A DNA stretch of 13,007 nucleotides from Spirochaetaceae bacterium (lineage in GTDB: Bacteria; Spirochaetota; Spirochaetia; SZUA-6; Bin103). Made by a program: the position numbers and the translations under genes. The stretch lies in assembly GCA_026710565.1 (NCBI GenBank), contig JAPOQV010000642.1, positions 1 through 13,007 of the forward strand. Direction: 5' to 3'. The notes beneath the pieces were generated by a model, which ran no database searches, had not been told where the DNA came from, and saw only the letters and a list, made by a program, of their open reading frames with translations. Below, piece by piece: positions 1 through 7,134 of the stretch (position 1 is its first letter; each line of letters starts with the position of its first letter).

Positions 1-259
1 GGCCGAGATCGGTGAAGTTGCGCAGCGACGCATACCGTCGCAACTTACCCGCGGGGAGCGCATGGAACTCGATGCCCGCCGCACGCACCAGCCGCGCCTC
101 CAGGGCGCCGTGGGTGCCCAGCCAGAAGACACGCAGGCCGCGCGCGCGCAACGTCCGCGCCACCTCCAGGCCCGGATTGACATGCCCGGCGGTGCCGCCG
201 CCGGCCAGCGCTACGGTAGCGCCCGCTACCGTAGCGTCCGCTACCGTAGCGGCGTGCAC
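1..259 (-). CDS. murG: MurG, UDP-GlcNAc:undecaprenyl-PP-MurNAc-pentapeptide GlcNAc transferase (5' part only)
   Basis: This is the N-terminal 86 codons of MurG. The gene runs off the left edge, so the catalytic C-terminal domain is not visible. MurG makes lipid II on the cytoplasmic face of the membrane by adding GlcNAc to lipid I during peptidoglycan synthesis. The identification rests on the glycine-rich loop LAGGGTAGHVNPGLEVA, followed by WLGTHGALEARLV, the segment AGIEFHALPAGKLRRY and then SLRNFTDL, all typical of the MurG donor-fold N-terminus. The chosen start is a GTG at 259-257 with GGGAG six bases upstream (270-266). Another in-frame GTG at 280 is possible. The first residues (HAATVADATVAGATVALAGGG) are longer than the usual start, in which a short Met-x-x stretch leads straight into the V-A-L-A-G-G-G strand. 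The extra length comes from a 15-bp tandem repeat. The start codon directly abuts that of the divergent plus-strand gene. Confidence 0.9.
   Translation of the reverse strand, partial: MHAATVADATVAGATVALAGGGTAGHVNPGLEVARTLRARGLRVFWLGTHGALEARLVRAAGIEFHALPAGKLRRYASLRNFTDLG
206..250 (-). repeat. Three tandem 15-bp repeats in the murG 5' end, each carrying an 11-bp dyad
   Basis: Read on the minus strand, the units are GCTACGGTAGCGGAC (250-236), GCTACGGTAGCGGGC (235-221) and GCTACCGTAGCGCTG (220-206). They encode ATVAD, ATVAG and ATVAL. The third unit is the native MurG first beta strand and the first two look like in-frame duplications of it. Each unit contains the dyad GCTAC-N-GTAGC, at 240-250, 225-235 and 210-220. 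The dyads lie immediately upstream of the plus-strand gene at 254, so they could also be protein-binding sites. That second role is speculation. Confidence 0.85.
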
Positions 260-1150
260 CGGACACTCCCGTCCCGCCACGCGCTCCCGGCGCTGCTGGC
301 GGCGGGGCTCTGCCTGCTGCTTCCGGTCGTCATCGGGGCCGACTCGGGCACGGCGTGCCTCCCGGCCGGCAGGATGGTCGCCGACGACGGCCGGGCGTTC
401 CCCGCCGTGCAGCGCGTGGATGGAACGCTCGCCTGCATGCCGGCGGACACCGTGCTCGGCCGGGAGGTGCACGAACGGTTCGCCACGCTCCTGCCCAGCC
501 ATGCGTTCGAGACCCGGGGCGAGCTGCCGGCCAACGGCGCCACGACCGCCGACCTGTACGATGCGCTGCATGCGATCAGCACCCTGCAGGGCATCCGGTA
601 CCTCTCGGTCCTGCACCGGAGCGAGCGGGTATTGTTCAAGACCGCGCATGCGATCGACACCCACGGCGCCGTCGTGGCCGACCCGGTCCCGGCTGCCGGC
701 GGCCGGGGCGTCGCGTACGCGCTGGTCGACGACGCTTCCTTCGGCATGGCGCCATACCGGCTGGAGTACCGCACCGCGGACGACGCCATCCTGCTCATCG
801 TCAGCAATCCGCTGCCGCTCAGCGTCATGCGGATTCGTCTGATCGACTCCGAGCGGCTGCTGATCGCGCTGCTGATCGCCCCCGCAGGTTCGTCCGGCAC
901 CGGGCAGGCCGCCGCGGACCACGATGCCGCTGCTGCCGAGTCGTGGACGGTGTATGGGCTGGTGGCCGCGCAGGCGCCGAACGTCCTCGAGCGCTTCGTG
1001 GAAGCATCGCTGCGCAGCCGCCTGGCCGCGATGCAGGACTGGATCCTGGCCAGGGCAGGCACGGTCGCCCGGTCACCGCCCGGGACCGGGTCAGAGGCCG
1101 GCACCGGCTCAGAGGCCGGCGCCGGCGACGCCGGCACCGCGCAGGGCTAG
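254..1150 (+). CDS. DUF6675-like exported protein of unknown function
   Basis: This 298-residue protein begins with a signal-peptide-like segment: basic residues, then a hydrophobic run at about residues 10-27 (ALPALLAAGLCLLLPVVIGA), with no lipobox cysteine. It is therefore probably periplasmic or surface-exposed. The body contains LYDALHAISTLQGIRYLSV, then a VLFKTAHAID segment, DDASFGMAPYRLEYRTADDAILLIVSN and, near the end, an SWTVYGLVAA...ERFVEASLRSRLAAMQDWI region. From memory this order matches DUF6675, a family I know mainly from spirochaetes. Its function is unknown. The last ~24 residues are a low-complexity Gly/Ala/Ser/Glu tail made by an 18-bp duplication. The start is uncertain. 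GTG 254 is the only reasonable start just before the signal peptide, but it has no Shine-Dalgarno sequence and abuts the murG start codon. An in-frame ATG at 182 would place 24 residues of repeat-derived sequence ahead of the signal. The 3' end overlaps the convergent DUF445 gene by 42 bases. Confidence 0.75.
   Translation: MHRTLPSRHALPALLAAGLCLLLPVVIGADSGTACLPAGRMVADDGRAFPAVQRVDGTLACMPADTVLGREVHERFATLLPSHAFETRGELPANGATTADLYDALHAISTLQGIRYLSVLHRSERVLFKTAHAIDTHGAVVADPVPAAGGRGVAYALVDDASFGMAPYRLEYRTADDAILLIVSNPLPLSVMRIRLIDSERLLIALLIAPAGSSGTGQAAADHDAAAAESWTVYGLVAAQAPNVLERFVEASLRSRLAAMQDWILARAGTVARSPPGTGSEAGTGSEAGAGDAGTAQG
266..270 (-). promoter_or_regulatory. Ribosome binding site supporting the murG GTG start
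   Basis: The minus strand reads GGGAG here, with a six-base spacer to the GTG at 259-257. This favours that codon over the in-frame GTG at 280, which has GGGAG only three bases before it. Confidence 0.5.
1091..1126. repeat. 18-bp tandem duplication spanning the end of the convergent DUF445 gene
   Basis: The units are 1091-1108 (TCAGAGGCCGGCACCGGC) and 1109-1126, which differ only at the thirteenth base (A versus G). On the plus strand they encode part of the GTGSEA-type tail of the DUF6675-like protein. On the minus strand each unit carries a TGA stop in the DUF445 frame (1111-1109 and 1093-1091). DUF445 translation stops in the first unit it meets, so the other unit lies beyond its end. Confidence 0.85.
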
Positions 1151-2674
1151 CTGCGAGAGTCCGATCAGCGATCCGATCAGCGCGCCGAACAGGTTGATCC
1201 ACTTCAGGTGGCGCGCGATGACGGCCAGCAGAATGCGCTCCACGTCGCGCACCTCCAGCCCGTCGATCCGGTCGATCACCAGCCGCTCGACGTCCAGCGC
1301 GGCCACCATCGCCGGCACCTGCTCCACCAGCAACCGCTCGGCACGGGCGGCGACCGCGTCGTCCAGGGCGGCCTTGGCGTCCTGGTCGAGCGCCAGCAAC
1401 TCCGCGAAGGTCACGTCGCCGGAGTGGGCCAGCCGGTCGACGGCGCCTGCGATCTGCGCCGCGACCGACCGGGCGGTCCGTTCGTCGGAGAGGTAGCGCA
1501 GGAGCCGCTGCGAGACCTCGTCCACCGTATCGCTCGCCGAGACGCCCAGGTAACGGGCCGCGATCTCGGCGACCGGCGTCTCTCCGTGCTCCTCCAGGAA
1601 ACGCTGCAGCACGGCGTCGATCAGCGCGGTGACCGGTCCCGCGGCCACGGCCCCCCAGAGCTCGCCGATCCGCTGCTCTGCCGCATCCGGGAGCACTTCG
1701 GCCAGCGGCCGGTCGCGTGCGGATGACAGCCACTCGCGGAGCGCCTCCTGCATGTGCGCCACCACCTCCGGATCGTCGGCGGCGTGCTCCAGTTGACGCA
1801 GCCCGTCCTCGACGATCTCCGGCATGCGTTCGGCGAGCGTGCGGTCGTATTGCGCTGCCCCGATGAACAGCTTCTGCATCAGGTTGAGCCGATCCAGGAT
1901 GTCGCGCAGCAGCAGCCTCCCGCGGGTCTCCAGCTCGCCGCGCATGGCGGGCCGCCGCAACCACCCGATCAGCTCGCGCATCAGCGCCGGCACGATCGCA
2001 GGCAGCATGGCGGCGACGCGCTCCGCCACGGCCGGCGACAGCAAGTCGCCCACCGTCGCCTGCGGCCGCTCGGCGGCGCCGGCGACCGCCCGGCCGATCT
2101 GACGCCCCACCTCCGGCCCGGCCAGCCGCGGGAGGAGGCGGCCGCTCACGAAGTCCGACAGCGTGAGATCATCCGCCACCTCGCTCAGACGACGGCTGCC
2201 GGCGCTCTCCACCGCACGCCCGATCAGCCCCCGCAGCGCGTAGATGAACCCGCGCGAGCCGAACAACCGGTGCAGCAACGCCGCCAGCCCGCGCTCGATC
2301 TGCGGCCGCGCACCCTGCACCGCCCCCGCCAGGTTCCGCACCGGCATGGCCAGCAGCTCGCCCGAGAGCGACGCAAGCTGCACGCGCAGGCGCGCGCTGA
2401 ACTCCGGACGCTGCAGGTGGGCGCGGATCGAGTCCGGCGTGAGCAGCTCCCGTGAGACCACGGCGGCGATGCTGCGCGCGAGCTGGCCCCGCTGACGGGG
2501 GATCACGCCGGGTGTCAGAGGGACGGGGATGCCGAGGACGCGCTTGCGGGTCAGCGGTCGAAAGAGCATCCGGATGGCCACGTAGTTGGTCGCGTAGCCG
2601 ATGGCCGCTCCCATGAGCGGCGGCACCGCCCAGACGCGCAGCCAGGCGGTGACCTCATCGAACGGGACGTTCAA
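1109..2674 (-). CDS. DUF445 family membrane-anchored protein
   Basis: This 521-residue protein belongs to the DUF445 family (Bacillus YheB-like), whose biochemical role is not established. The diagnostic N-terminus has a membrane segment followed by the conserved stretch MGAAIGYATNYVAIRMLFRP (about residues 21-40), then IPVPLTPGVIPRQRGQLA, which is highly typical of the family. The middle is a long, mostly helical soluble region. The C-terminus has a second hydrophobic segment (INLFGALIGSLIGLSQLAL), so both ends may sit in the cytoplasmic membrane. The start is TTG at 2674-2672, whose last two bases and the following A form the stop codon of the lipoprotein gene upstream (TTGA overlap). The next Met, at residue 21, would cut into the membrane segment. 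It is the last gene of the six-gene minus-strand operon. Its 3' end overlaps the convergent gene by 42 bases. Confidence 0.88.
   Translation of the reverse strand: MNVPFDEVTAWLRVWAVPPLMGAAIGYATNYVAIRMLFRPLTRKRVLGIPVPLTPGVIPRQRGQLARSIAAVVSRELLTPDSIRAHLQRPEFSARLRVQLASLSGELLAMPVRNLAGAVQGARPQIERGLAALLHRLFGSRGFIYALRGLIGRAVESAGSRRLSEVADDLTLSDFVSGRLLPRLAGPEVGRQIGRAVAGAAERPQATVGDLLSPAVAERVAAMLPAIVPALMRELIGWLRRPAMRGELETRGRLLLRDILDRLNLMQKLFIGAAQYDRTLAERMPEIVEDGLRQLEHAADDPEVVAHMQEALREWLSSARDRPLAEVLPDAAEQRIGELWGAVAAGPVTALIDAVLQRFLEEHGETPVAEIAARYLGVSASDTVDEVSQRLLRYLSDERTARSVAAQIAGAVDRLAHSGDVTFAELLALDQDAKAALDDAVAARAERLLVEQVPAMVAALDVERLVIDRIDGLEVRDVERILLAVIARHLKWINLFGALIGSLIGLSQLALRGAGVAGAGL
1115..1135. repeat. 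GC-rich palindrome and short hairpin at the convergent gene ends
   Basis: GCCGGCGCCGGC at 1115-1126 is a perfect 12-bp palindrome. GCCGGC (1121-1126) can also pair with GCCGGC (1130-1135) across a three-base GAC loop. It lies where the transcripts of the convergent genes meet. No T-run follows on either strand, so I do not call it an intrinsic terminator. It may simply reflect Gly/Ala-rich coding. Confidence 0.5.
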
Positions 2675-3090
2675 CGATCGGTTCCGGTCGAGTCCGTCTC
2701 CGCGTGGGCACTACCCTCGGTGAGGGCGGACGCCTCGGTGAGGCCGGGCACCTCGGTGAGGAACGCCCCGAACGTCCACCCGCGCAGGCCGTTGTGGTTG
2801 ACCTGGTACCAGTAGTCGGTCTGCCCGTCGATCTCCATCGCATCGGGCGTCCGCGCGAGGACCTCCACGCGGGACCCCTCCGTCAGCGACAGCAGGATAC
2901 GTCCGGTCTGGTCCGGCTGGTCCCGCAACCGCAGGCCGTCCACGGCGACCACCGCCCACCGGATCGACATCGCCAGCACCGGTGTCGGCGGCAACACCAG
3001 CGCCGGTTCGATCTTCGGCGCCCCGCACGCTGCGAGCCCCAGTGGCAGAGCGATCACCAGCGCCGCGAGCCCGGCCACGCTCCTCCTCAT
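2671..3090 (-). CDS. SH3-domain lipoprotein
   Basis: This is a 139-residue predicted lipoprotein. Residues 1-21 form a basic start and hydrophobic core ending in the lipobox LAAC, with Cys22 as the acylation site. A bacterial SH3 (SH3_3-like) domain spans about residues 45-115. It is recognisable from LRLRDQPDQTGRILLSLTEG, a VEVL strand, and DYWYQVNHNGLRGWTFGAFL with the usual W-Y-x-V ... GWxxGxFL ending. Such domains often bind cell-wall peptides or act as small adhesion modules; the ligand here is unknown. The C-terminal tail carries three hexapeptide repeats (LTEVPG, LTEASA, LTEGSA). The ATG at 3090-3088 overlaps the uvrB stop (ATGA), and the stop overlaps the next start by four bases, so it is in the middle of the operon. 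The lipobox and domain are clear; the specific function is not. Confidence 0.88.
   Translation of the reverse strand: MRRSVAGLAALVIALPLGLAACGAPKIEPALVLPPTPVLAMSIRWAVVAVDGLRLRDQPDQTGRILLSLTEGSRVEVLARTPDAMEIDGQTDYWYQVNHNGLRGWTFGAFLTEVPGLTEASALTEGSAHAETDSTGTDR
2707..2760 (-). repeat. Three 18-bp tandem repeats in the lipoprotein tail
   Basis: On the minus strand each unit starts with CTCACCGAG (2760-2752, 2742-2734 and 2724-2716) followed by nine variable bases. The encoded hexapeptides are LTEVPG, LTEASA and LTEGSA. A fourth, isolated LTEG occurs earlier, inside the SH3 domain. The conserved half of each unit is identical at DNA level, which points to recent slippage rather than selection on protein sequence alone. 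Confidence 0.85.
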
Positions 3091-5141
3091 CGTCGCGCCC
3101 CGCGGCGGCGACGCGCGCCGGATCCGGCGCGCGCCGCGCCCGGCTGCTGCCCGGCCTCACCGCCGCCCCTGAGGCGCTCGATCTCGTCGCGCAGCACCGC
3201 CGCCCGTTCGAACTCCAGATCCTCTGCCAGCTTCAGCATCTCCTGCTCCAGCGCCCGGATCAGATCGTCCCGCTGCTCCGGAACCTCCACGTCGTATTCG
3301 CCGCGCCGGATCTCCAGGTCGTGCGCGGCGGCGTCCCGCTTCTCCTCCGACTTGCGCACCAGGAGCTGCTGGATCTCCTTCCTGACGCTGGTCGGCGTGA
3401 TCGCGTGGCGGCGGTTGTGCTCCGTCTGGATCGCGCGGCGCCGCTCGGTCTCCGCGATCGCCTCCCGCATTGCCTCCGACTCGGCGTCGGCGTACATCAG
3501 CACGGTCCCGTTAACGTGGCGGGCGGCGCGGCCGATGATCTGGATCAGCGAGGTCGTGGAGCGCAGGAAGCCGATCTTGTCGGCATCCAGGATGGCGATC
3601 AGCGACACCTCGGGGAGATCCAGCCCCTCGCGCAGCAAGTTCACGCCGACCAGCACGTCGTACTCGCCGGCGCGCAGGTCGCGCAGCAGCTCGACGCGCT
3701 CCACGGTCTCCACCTCGGAATGGAGATAGCGCACGCGCAGCCCGATCTCCGCCAGGTAGGACGACAGGTCCTCCGACATGCGCTTGGTGAGGGTCGTGAC
3801 CAGGCAGCGCTCGCCGGCGTCGACGCGCGCACGGATCTCCCCGTACAGGTCGTCGATCTGGCCCTCGCTCGGCCGGACGTGGATCTCCGGGTCGAGCAGC
3901 CCGGTGGGCCGGATGACCTGCTCGGCCACGCGGTCGGAGAGCTTCAGCTCCAGCGGCCCCGGCGTTGCGGAGACGAACAGCACGCGGCCGACCAGCTCCT
4001 CCCACTCGTCGTAGGTCAGCGGGCGGTTGTCGAGCGCCGACGGCAGGCGGAAGCCGTGCTCGACCAGCGCCTGCTTGCGCGAGCGGTCCCCCTCGAACAT
4101 GCCGCGGAGCTGCGGCAGGGTCGCGTGCGACTCGTCGACGATGGTCAGGAATCCCTCGGGCAGGAAGTCGATCAGGACGCCCGGGCGCTCGCCGGGCTCG
4201 CGGCCGCTCAGGTGCCGGGAGTAGTTCTCGATGCCCGGGCAGTAGCCCATCTCCTGCAGCATCTCCAGGTCGTACTCGGTGCGGGTCGAAAGGCGCTGCG
4301 CCTCCACCATGCGGTCGGCGGCGCGCAGCTCGGCCAGCCGCTCCTGCAACTCCGCGCGGATCTGTGCGGTGGCGGCGCGGATGCGCTCCTGCGGGGTGAC
4401 GAAGTGCTTGGCCGGATAGATGGCGCAGTAGTCCAGCTCGCCGAGCGCCGTGCCGTTCAGCGGATCGATGCGGCGGATGCGCTCCACCTCGTCGCCGAAG
4501 AACTCGATGCGGACCGCCTGCTCGGAGTAGGAGGGGAAGATCTCCAGCACGTCGCCGCGCACCCGGAACGTGGCCCGGTCCAGCACGGCGTCGTTGCGCT
4601 CGTACTGCACGGCCACCAGACCGCGCAGCAGCTCGCGCAGATCGTAGGTGTCGCCCAGCCGGACCTCCAGGCGCATCTCGCGGAAGTCGCGCGGGTTTCC
4701 CAGTCCGTAGATGCACGACACGGTGGCGACCACGATCGTGTCCCGCCGTTCGACCAGCGACGTGGTGGCCGACAGGCGCATGCGCTCGATCTCTTCGTTG
4801 ATCGACGCGTCCTTCTCGATGTAGAGGTCGCGGGAGGCGACGTACGCCTCCGGCTGGTAGTAGTCGTAGTAGGAGACGAAGTACTCGACCGCGTTCTCGG
4901 GGAAGAAGTCCTTGAACTCGCGGAAGAGCTGCGCGGCCAGCGTCTTGTTGTGCGACAGGACCCGCGTCGGCCGCTGCAGCGCCTCCACGATCTTGGCCAT
5001 CGTGAAGGTCTTGCCCGAGCCGGTGACCCCCTTCAGGGTGTGGAAGCGGCTGTCACCGGACAGGCCGGCGACGATCGCCTGGGCCGCCTGCTGCTGATCG
5101 CCGGCCGGCTGGAACGGCGCGTGGACGGCGAACCGGTTCAC
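3087..5141 (-). CDS. uvrB: UvrABC excinuclease subunit B
   Basis: UvrB is the damage-verifying helicase-like subunit of bacterial nucleotide excision repair. It is loaded by UvrA and recruits UvrC for incision. The protein is 684 residues, normal for the family. Visible motifs are Walker A GVTGSGKT (38-45), the beta-hairpin region [11 protein letters not shown] (91-101) that clamps the DNA strand, Walker B DESHAT (336-341), the helicase motifs [20 protein letters not shown] and QIIGRAARH, and a C-terminal UVR domain ([24 protein letters not shown]) that contacts UvrC. It ends in an Arg/Gly-rich tail ([10 protein letters not shown]). The start is GTG at 5141-5139, overlapping the protease stop (GTGA). 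No strong Shine-Dalgarno is seen, which fits translational coupling. Its position between a protease and a lipoprotein gene is unusual, since uvrB commonly stands alone or near uvrA. An SOS (LexA) site was not recognised upstream. Confidence 0.97.
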   Translation of the reverse strand: MNRFAVHAPFQPAGDQQQAAQAIVAGLSGDSRFHTLKGVTGSGKTFTMAKIVEALQRPTRVLSHNKTLAAQLFREFKDFFPENAVEYFVSYYDYYQPEAYVASRDLYIEKDASINEEIERMRLSATTSLVERRDTIVVATVSCIYGLGNPRDFREMRLEVRLGDTYDLRELLRGLVAVQYERNDAVLDRATFRVRGDVLEIFPSYSEQAVRIEFFGDEVERIRRIDPLNGTALGELDYCAIYPAKHFVTPQERIRAATAQIRAELQERLAELRAADRMVEAQRLSTRTEYDLEMLQEMGYCPGIENYSRHLSGREPGERPGVLIDFLPEGFLTIVDESHATLPQLRGMFEGDRSRKQALVEHGFRLPSALDNRPLTYDEWEELVGRVLFVSATPGPLELKLSDRVAEQVIRPTGLLDPEIHVRPSEGQIDDLYGEIRARVDAGERCLVTTLTKRMSEDLSSYLAEIGLRVRYLHSEVETVERVELLRDLRAGEYDVLVGVNLLREGLDLPEVSLIAILDADKIGFLRSTTSLIQIIGRAARHVNGTVLMYADAESEAMREAIAETERRRAIQTEHNRRHAITPTSVRKEIQQLLVRKSEEKRDAAAHDLEIRRGEYDVEVPEQRDDLIRALEQEMLKLAEDLEFERAAVLRDEIERLRGGGEAGQQPGAARAGSGARRRRGARR

Positions 5142-6334
5142 GGGGAGCGTTCGCTCAACGTGACGGACAGCTCCCGCAGACGGCCGTCGCGCTCCACGAC
5201 CACCGTCACCACCTCGCCCGGCTTGTTGTCCTCCAGCGCGGCCAGCAGCTCGCGATAGCCGCTGATCTGCTGGCCGTCCACCTCGACGATGATGTCGCCG
5301 CCGGCATAGAACACGCGTTGGCCCCAGTTTACGCGGGTGGTGCCGCCGCGCAGGCCGGCCCGCGCCGCCGGCGAGTCGGGCTCGACCACGTGTACCAGCA
5401 ACCCGTCACTGCGCGTCAGTTCCAGCGCCCGCGCCAGGCGCGCCGAGATCGGCACGCCCCGGATGTCGATCCAGCCGCGCCGCACCGTGCCGCTCTCCAT
5501 GAGCTCGGGCAGCACGCGGCGGGCGGTGGCGACCGGCACGGCGAAGCCGATGCCGACCGAGGCGCCGGTAGGCGAGAAGATCATGGTGTTGATGCCGATC
5601 ATGAGGCCGCCGGCGTCCAGCAGCGGCCCGCCGGAGTTGCCCGGGTTGATGGAGGCGTCGGTCTGGATCATCTGCTGGATGATGCGGCCGTCGTCCGCCT
5701 CCACCGGCCGGCCGAGTCCCGACACGATGCCGGTGGTCAGCGACCGGTCCTGGCCGAACGGGTTGCCGATGGCCAGCACCTTCTGGCCGACGCGCAGGTC
5801 GGTCGAGTCCCCGAACGGGATCACCGTCAGCGGCGTACCGCCCGGCTCGAAGCGGATCACCGCCAGGTCGTTCTCCGGATCGGCGCCGACGAGCGCCGCA
5901 TCGTGCTCGCTGCCGTCCCAGAGCGTGACCGTCAGGCGCGTGGCGTTCCTGATCACGTGGTGGCTGGTCAGCACGTGGCCGTCGGCGTCGATGATCACGC
6001 CGGAGCCCGCGTCGGAGCGGGGAATGGGGCGGTAGCGAAAGAGCACGCTACCTTCGGCCGAGACGTTGACCACCCCCTCGTTGAGGGCGTCGTAGATGGC
6101 GATGTTGTTGCGCTCGTCGGACGAGTAGTAGCGCCCGCCTGCGACGCCTTCCGTCCACTGCACCGGCTGCGCCGGAGCGGAAGCGGCCCACGGCTGCGGG
6201 ACGCGAGGTTCCGCCGGCGCGCGCTGCGTGTGGCGGGCGATCAGCATGCCCAGCCCGAGCCCGGCGAACGTCAGCACGGCCGCGACCGCCGCCGCGCCCA
6301 GCAGGCGCCCGGCGCGCACGCCGGTAGCGCTCAT
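5138..6334 (-). CDS. HtrA/DegP-type trypsin-like serine protease with PDZ domain
   Basis: This 398-residue protein is an envelope protease of the HtrA/DegP family, which degrades or refolds damaged exported proteins. An N-terminal membrane segment at about residues 11-33 (a signal anchor or signal peptide) is followed by a Pro/Ala-rich linker. The trypsin-like domain (about 75-285) has an intact catalytic triad: His126 in TSHHVIRN, Asp156 in PENDLAVI and Ser234 in NPGNSGGPLLD. One PDZ domain follows (about 290-392), containing a VEPDSPAARAGLRGG loop and the GGDIIVEVDGQQI signature. A single PDZ domain is the DegS/HtrA-like rather than the two-PDZ DegP layout. The start is ATG 6334-6332, overlapping the dioxygenase stop (ATGA). 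Longer upstream readings enter the dioxygenase gene in another frame and are rejected. It is the third gene of the minus operon, and its stop overlaps the uvrB start. Confidence 0.95.
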   Translation of the reverse strand: MSATGVRAGRLLGAAAVAAVLTFAGLGLGMLIARHTQRAPAEPRVPQPWAASAPAQPVQWTEGVAGGRYYSSDERNNIAIYDALNEGVVNVSAEGSVLFRYRPIPRSDAGSGVIIDADGHVLTSHHVIRNATRLTVTLWDGSEHDAALVGADPENDLAVIRFEPGGTPLTVIPFGDSTDLRVGQKVLAIGNPFGQDRSLTTGIVSGLGRPVEADDGRIIQQMIQTDASINPGNSGGPLLDAGGLMIGINTMIFSPTGASVGIGFAVPVATARRVLPELMESGTVRRGWIDIRGVPISARLARALELTRSDGLLVHVVEPDSPAARAGLRGGTTRVNWGQRVFYAGGDIIVEVDGQQISGYRELLAALEDNKPGEVVTVVVERDGRLRELSVTLSERSP

Positions 6335-7134
6335 GGTGACTCGGCCCCCGTGAGCTCGTCCCACACGGCGCGCCGCCTGGCGACCTCCTTGTAGTGGTCG
6401 GTCTGCGACACGCCCAGCGGATTGGTGAACGTCAGCATGTCGAGCGGCTGCTCCGACGCGGAGCGCCGGTTCCAGTCCCGCAGGCCGTTCATGGCCTGCG
6501 GGTCGTGGTTCCAGGTCGGCCGCGCGTTGCGCCGCGTGCGGCTGAAGAGGAACTTGATCATGTGCCGTCGCCGTCCCGATCGGTTGGCGGCCGTGCCGTG
6601 CCACAGGTCGTAGTGGGTGAGCGCGAAGGTGCCCGCGTTGACCACCAGCGGCACCTGCCCGCGGATGTTGGTGTAGGTGCGCATGCGGTCGGTGGGAGCG
6701 TTGCGGAAGTGGGTGCCGGGGACGATGATCGTCGGCCCCATGTCGGCGGTGACGTCGGCCGGATAGTAGAGCCCCAGGAACCGGTCCAGCCCGACGCCGC
6801 GCCGGTTCTTGCCGTCCTGGTGCCAGTGCATGTACGCGGTGCCGGGCTCCTTGCAGTGCCAGTGGCGGTGCGCCATGACCTCGTAGTCCTCGCCCGCCAG
6901 GCTGGTCAGCGCGCCCTGCACCTGCGGGTGGTCCAGCACCTGGCGCAGCTCCGGGACCGCGTCGGTGATGGCGTCGCCCGGGTTGCCGTCCATGCCGTCC
7001 AGGGTCGCGGCGATCCGTTCGTTCACGCCGGCCGGCAGGTCGAGCTCCAGCAGGAGATGGCCGCGGATGATGAAGTCGACCACCGCCCGGTCATCCAGGA
7101 GCGTGTCCGGCGGCGCCGCCGCGATCGTGCTCAT
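6331..7134 (-). CDS. Phytanoyl-CoA dioxygenase (PhyH) family Fe(II)/2-oxoglutarate oxygenase
   Basis: This 267-residue protein belongs to the PhyH family of non-haem iron, 2-oxoglutarate-dependent oxygenases. It has the HxD...H iron triad: His105 and Asp107 in MHWHQDGKN and the distal His179 in LWHGTAANRSGRRRHMIKF. The basic cluster eight to eleven residues after the distal His (Arg187-Arg190) is the expected site for binding the co-substrate carboxylate. The segment DMGPTIIVPGTHF (131-143) is the usual strand-turn of the double-stranded beta-helix. The substrate cannot be read from the sequence, since family members hydroxylate fatty acyl-CoAs, amino acids and many small molecules. The start is ATG 7134-7132, overlapping the stop of the small upstream gene (ATGA), and its own stop overlaps the protease start. 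The adjacent small protein may be its functional partner, and the divergent aldolase and monooxygenase-fold genes suggest small-molecule metabolism. Both are inferences from position. Confidence 0.9.
   Translation of the reverse strand: MSTIAAAPPDTLLDDRAVVDFIIRGHLLLELDLPAGVNERIAATLDGMDGNPGDAITDAVPELRQVLDHPQVQGALTSLAGEDYEVMAHRHWHCKEPGTAYMHWHQDGKNRRGVGLDRFLGLYYPADVTADMGPTIIVPGTHFRNAPTDRMRTYTNIRGQVPLVVNAGTFALTHYDLWHGTAANRSGRRRHMIKFLFSRTRRNARPTWNHDPQAMNGLRDWNRRSASEQPLDMLTFTNPLGVSQTDHYKEVARRRAVWDELTGAESP

Noticed and set aside
206..250. CRISPR-like array
   Set aside because: The units are only 15 bp, directly adjacent with no spacers, and in frame within murG.
62..253. ATG 62 as start of the DUF6675-like gene
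   Set aside because: The added 64 residues are antisense to conserved murG sequence and precede the signal peptide, which should be N-terminal.
1115..1135. Intrinsic terminator between the convergent genes
   Set aside because: A GC hairpin is possible but there is no T-run on either strand, and the sequence lies inside coding regions.
825..1964. Long Arg/Ala/Gly-rich minus-strand frame overlapping DUF445
   Set aside because: It is out of frame with the conserved DUF445 reading and has only low-complexity Arg/Gly composition.
2982..5258. A 758-codon open frame on the plus strand, antisense to uvrB
   Set aside because: It is rich in Leu, Gln, His and Arg with no domain or signal and lies fully opposite an unmistakable uvrB. 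It is a by-product of high third-position GC.
6335..6604. Upstream extension of the HtrA-type protease
   Set aside because: It would overlap the PhyH gene in another frame. The ATG at 6334 overlaps the PhyH stop and begins just before the membrane segment.
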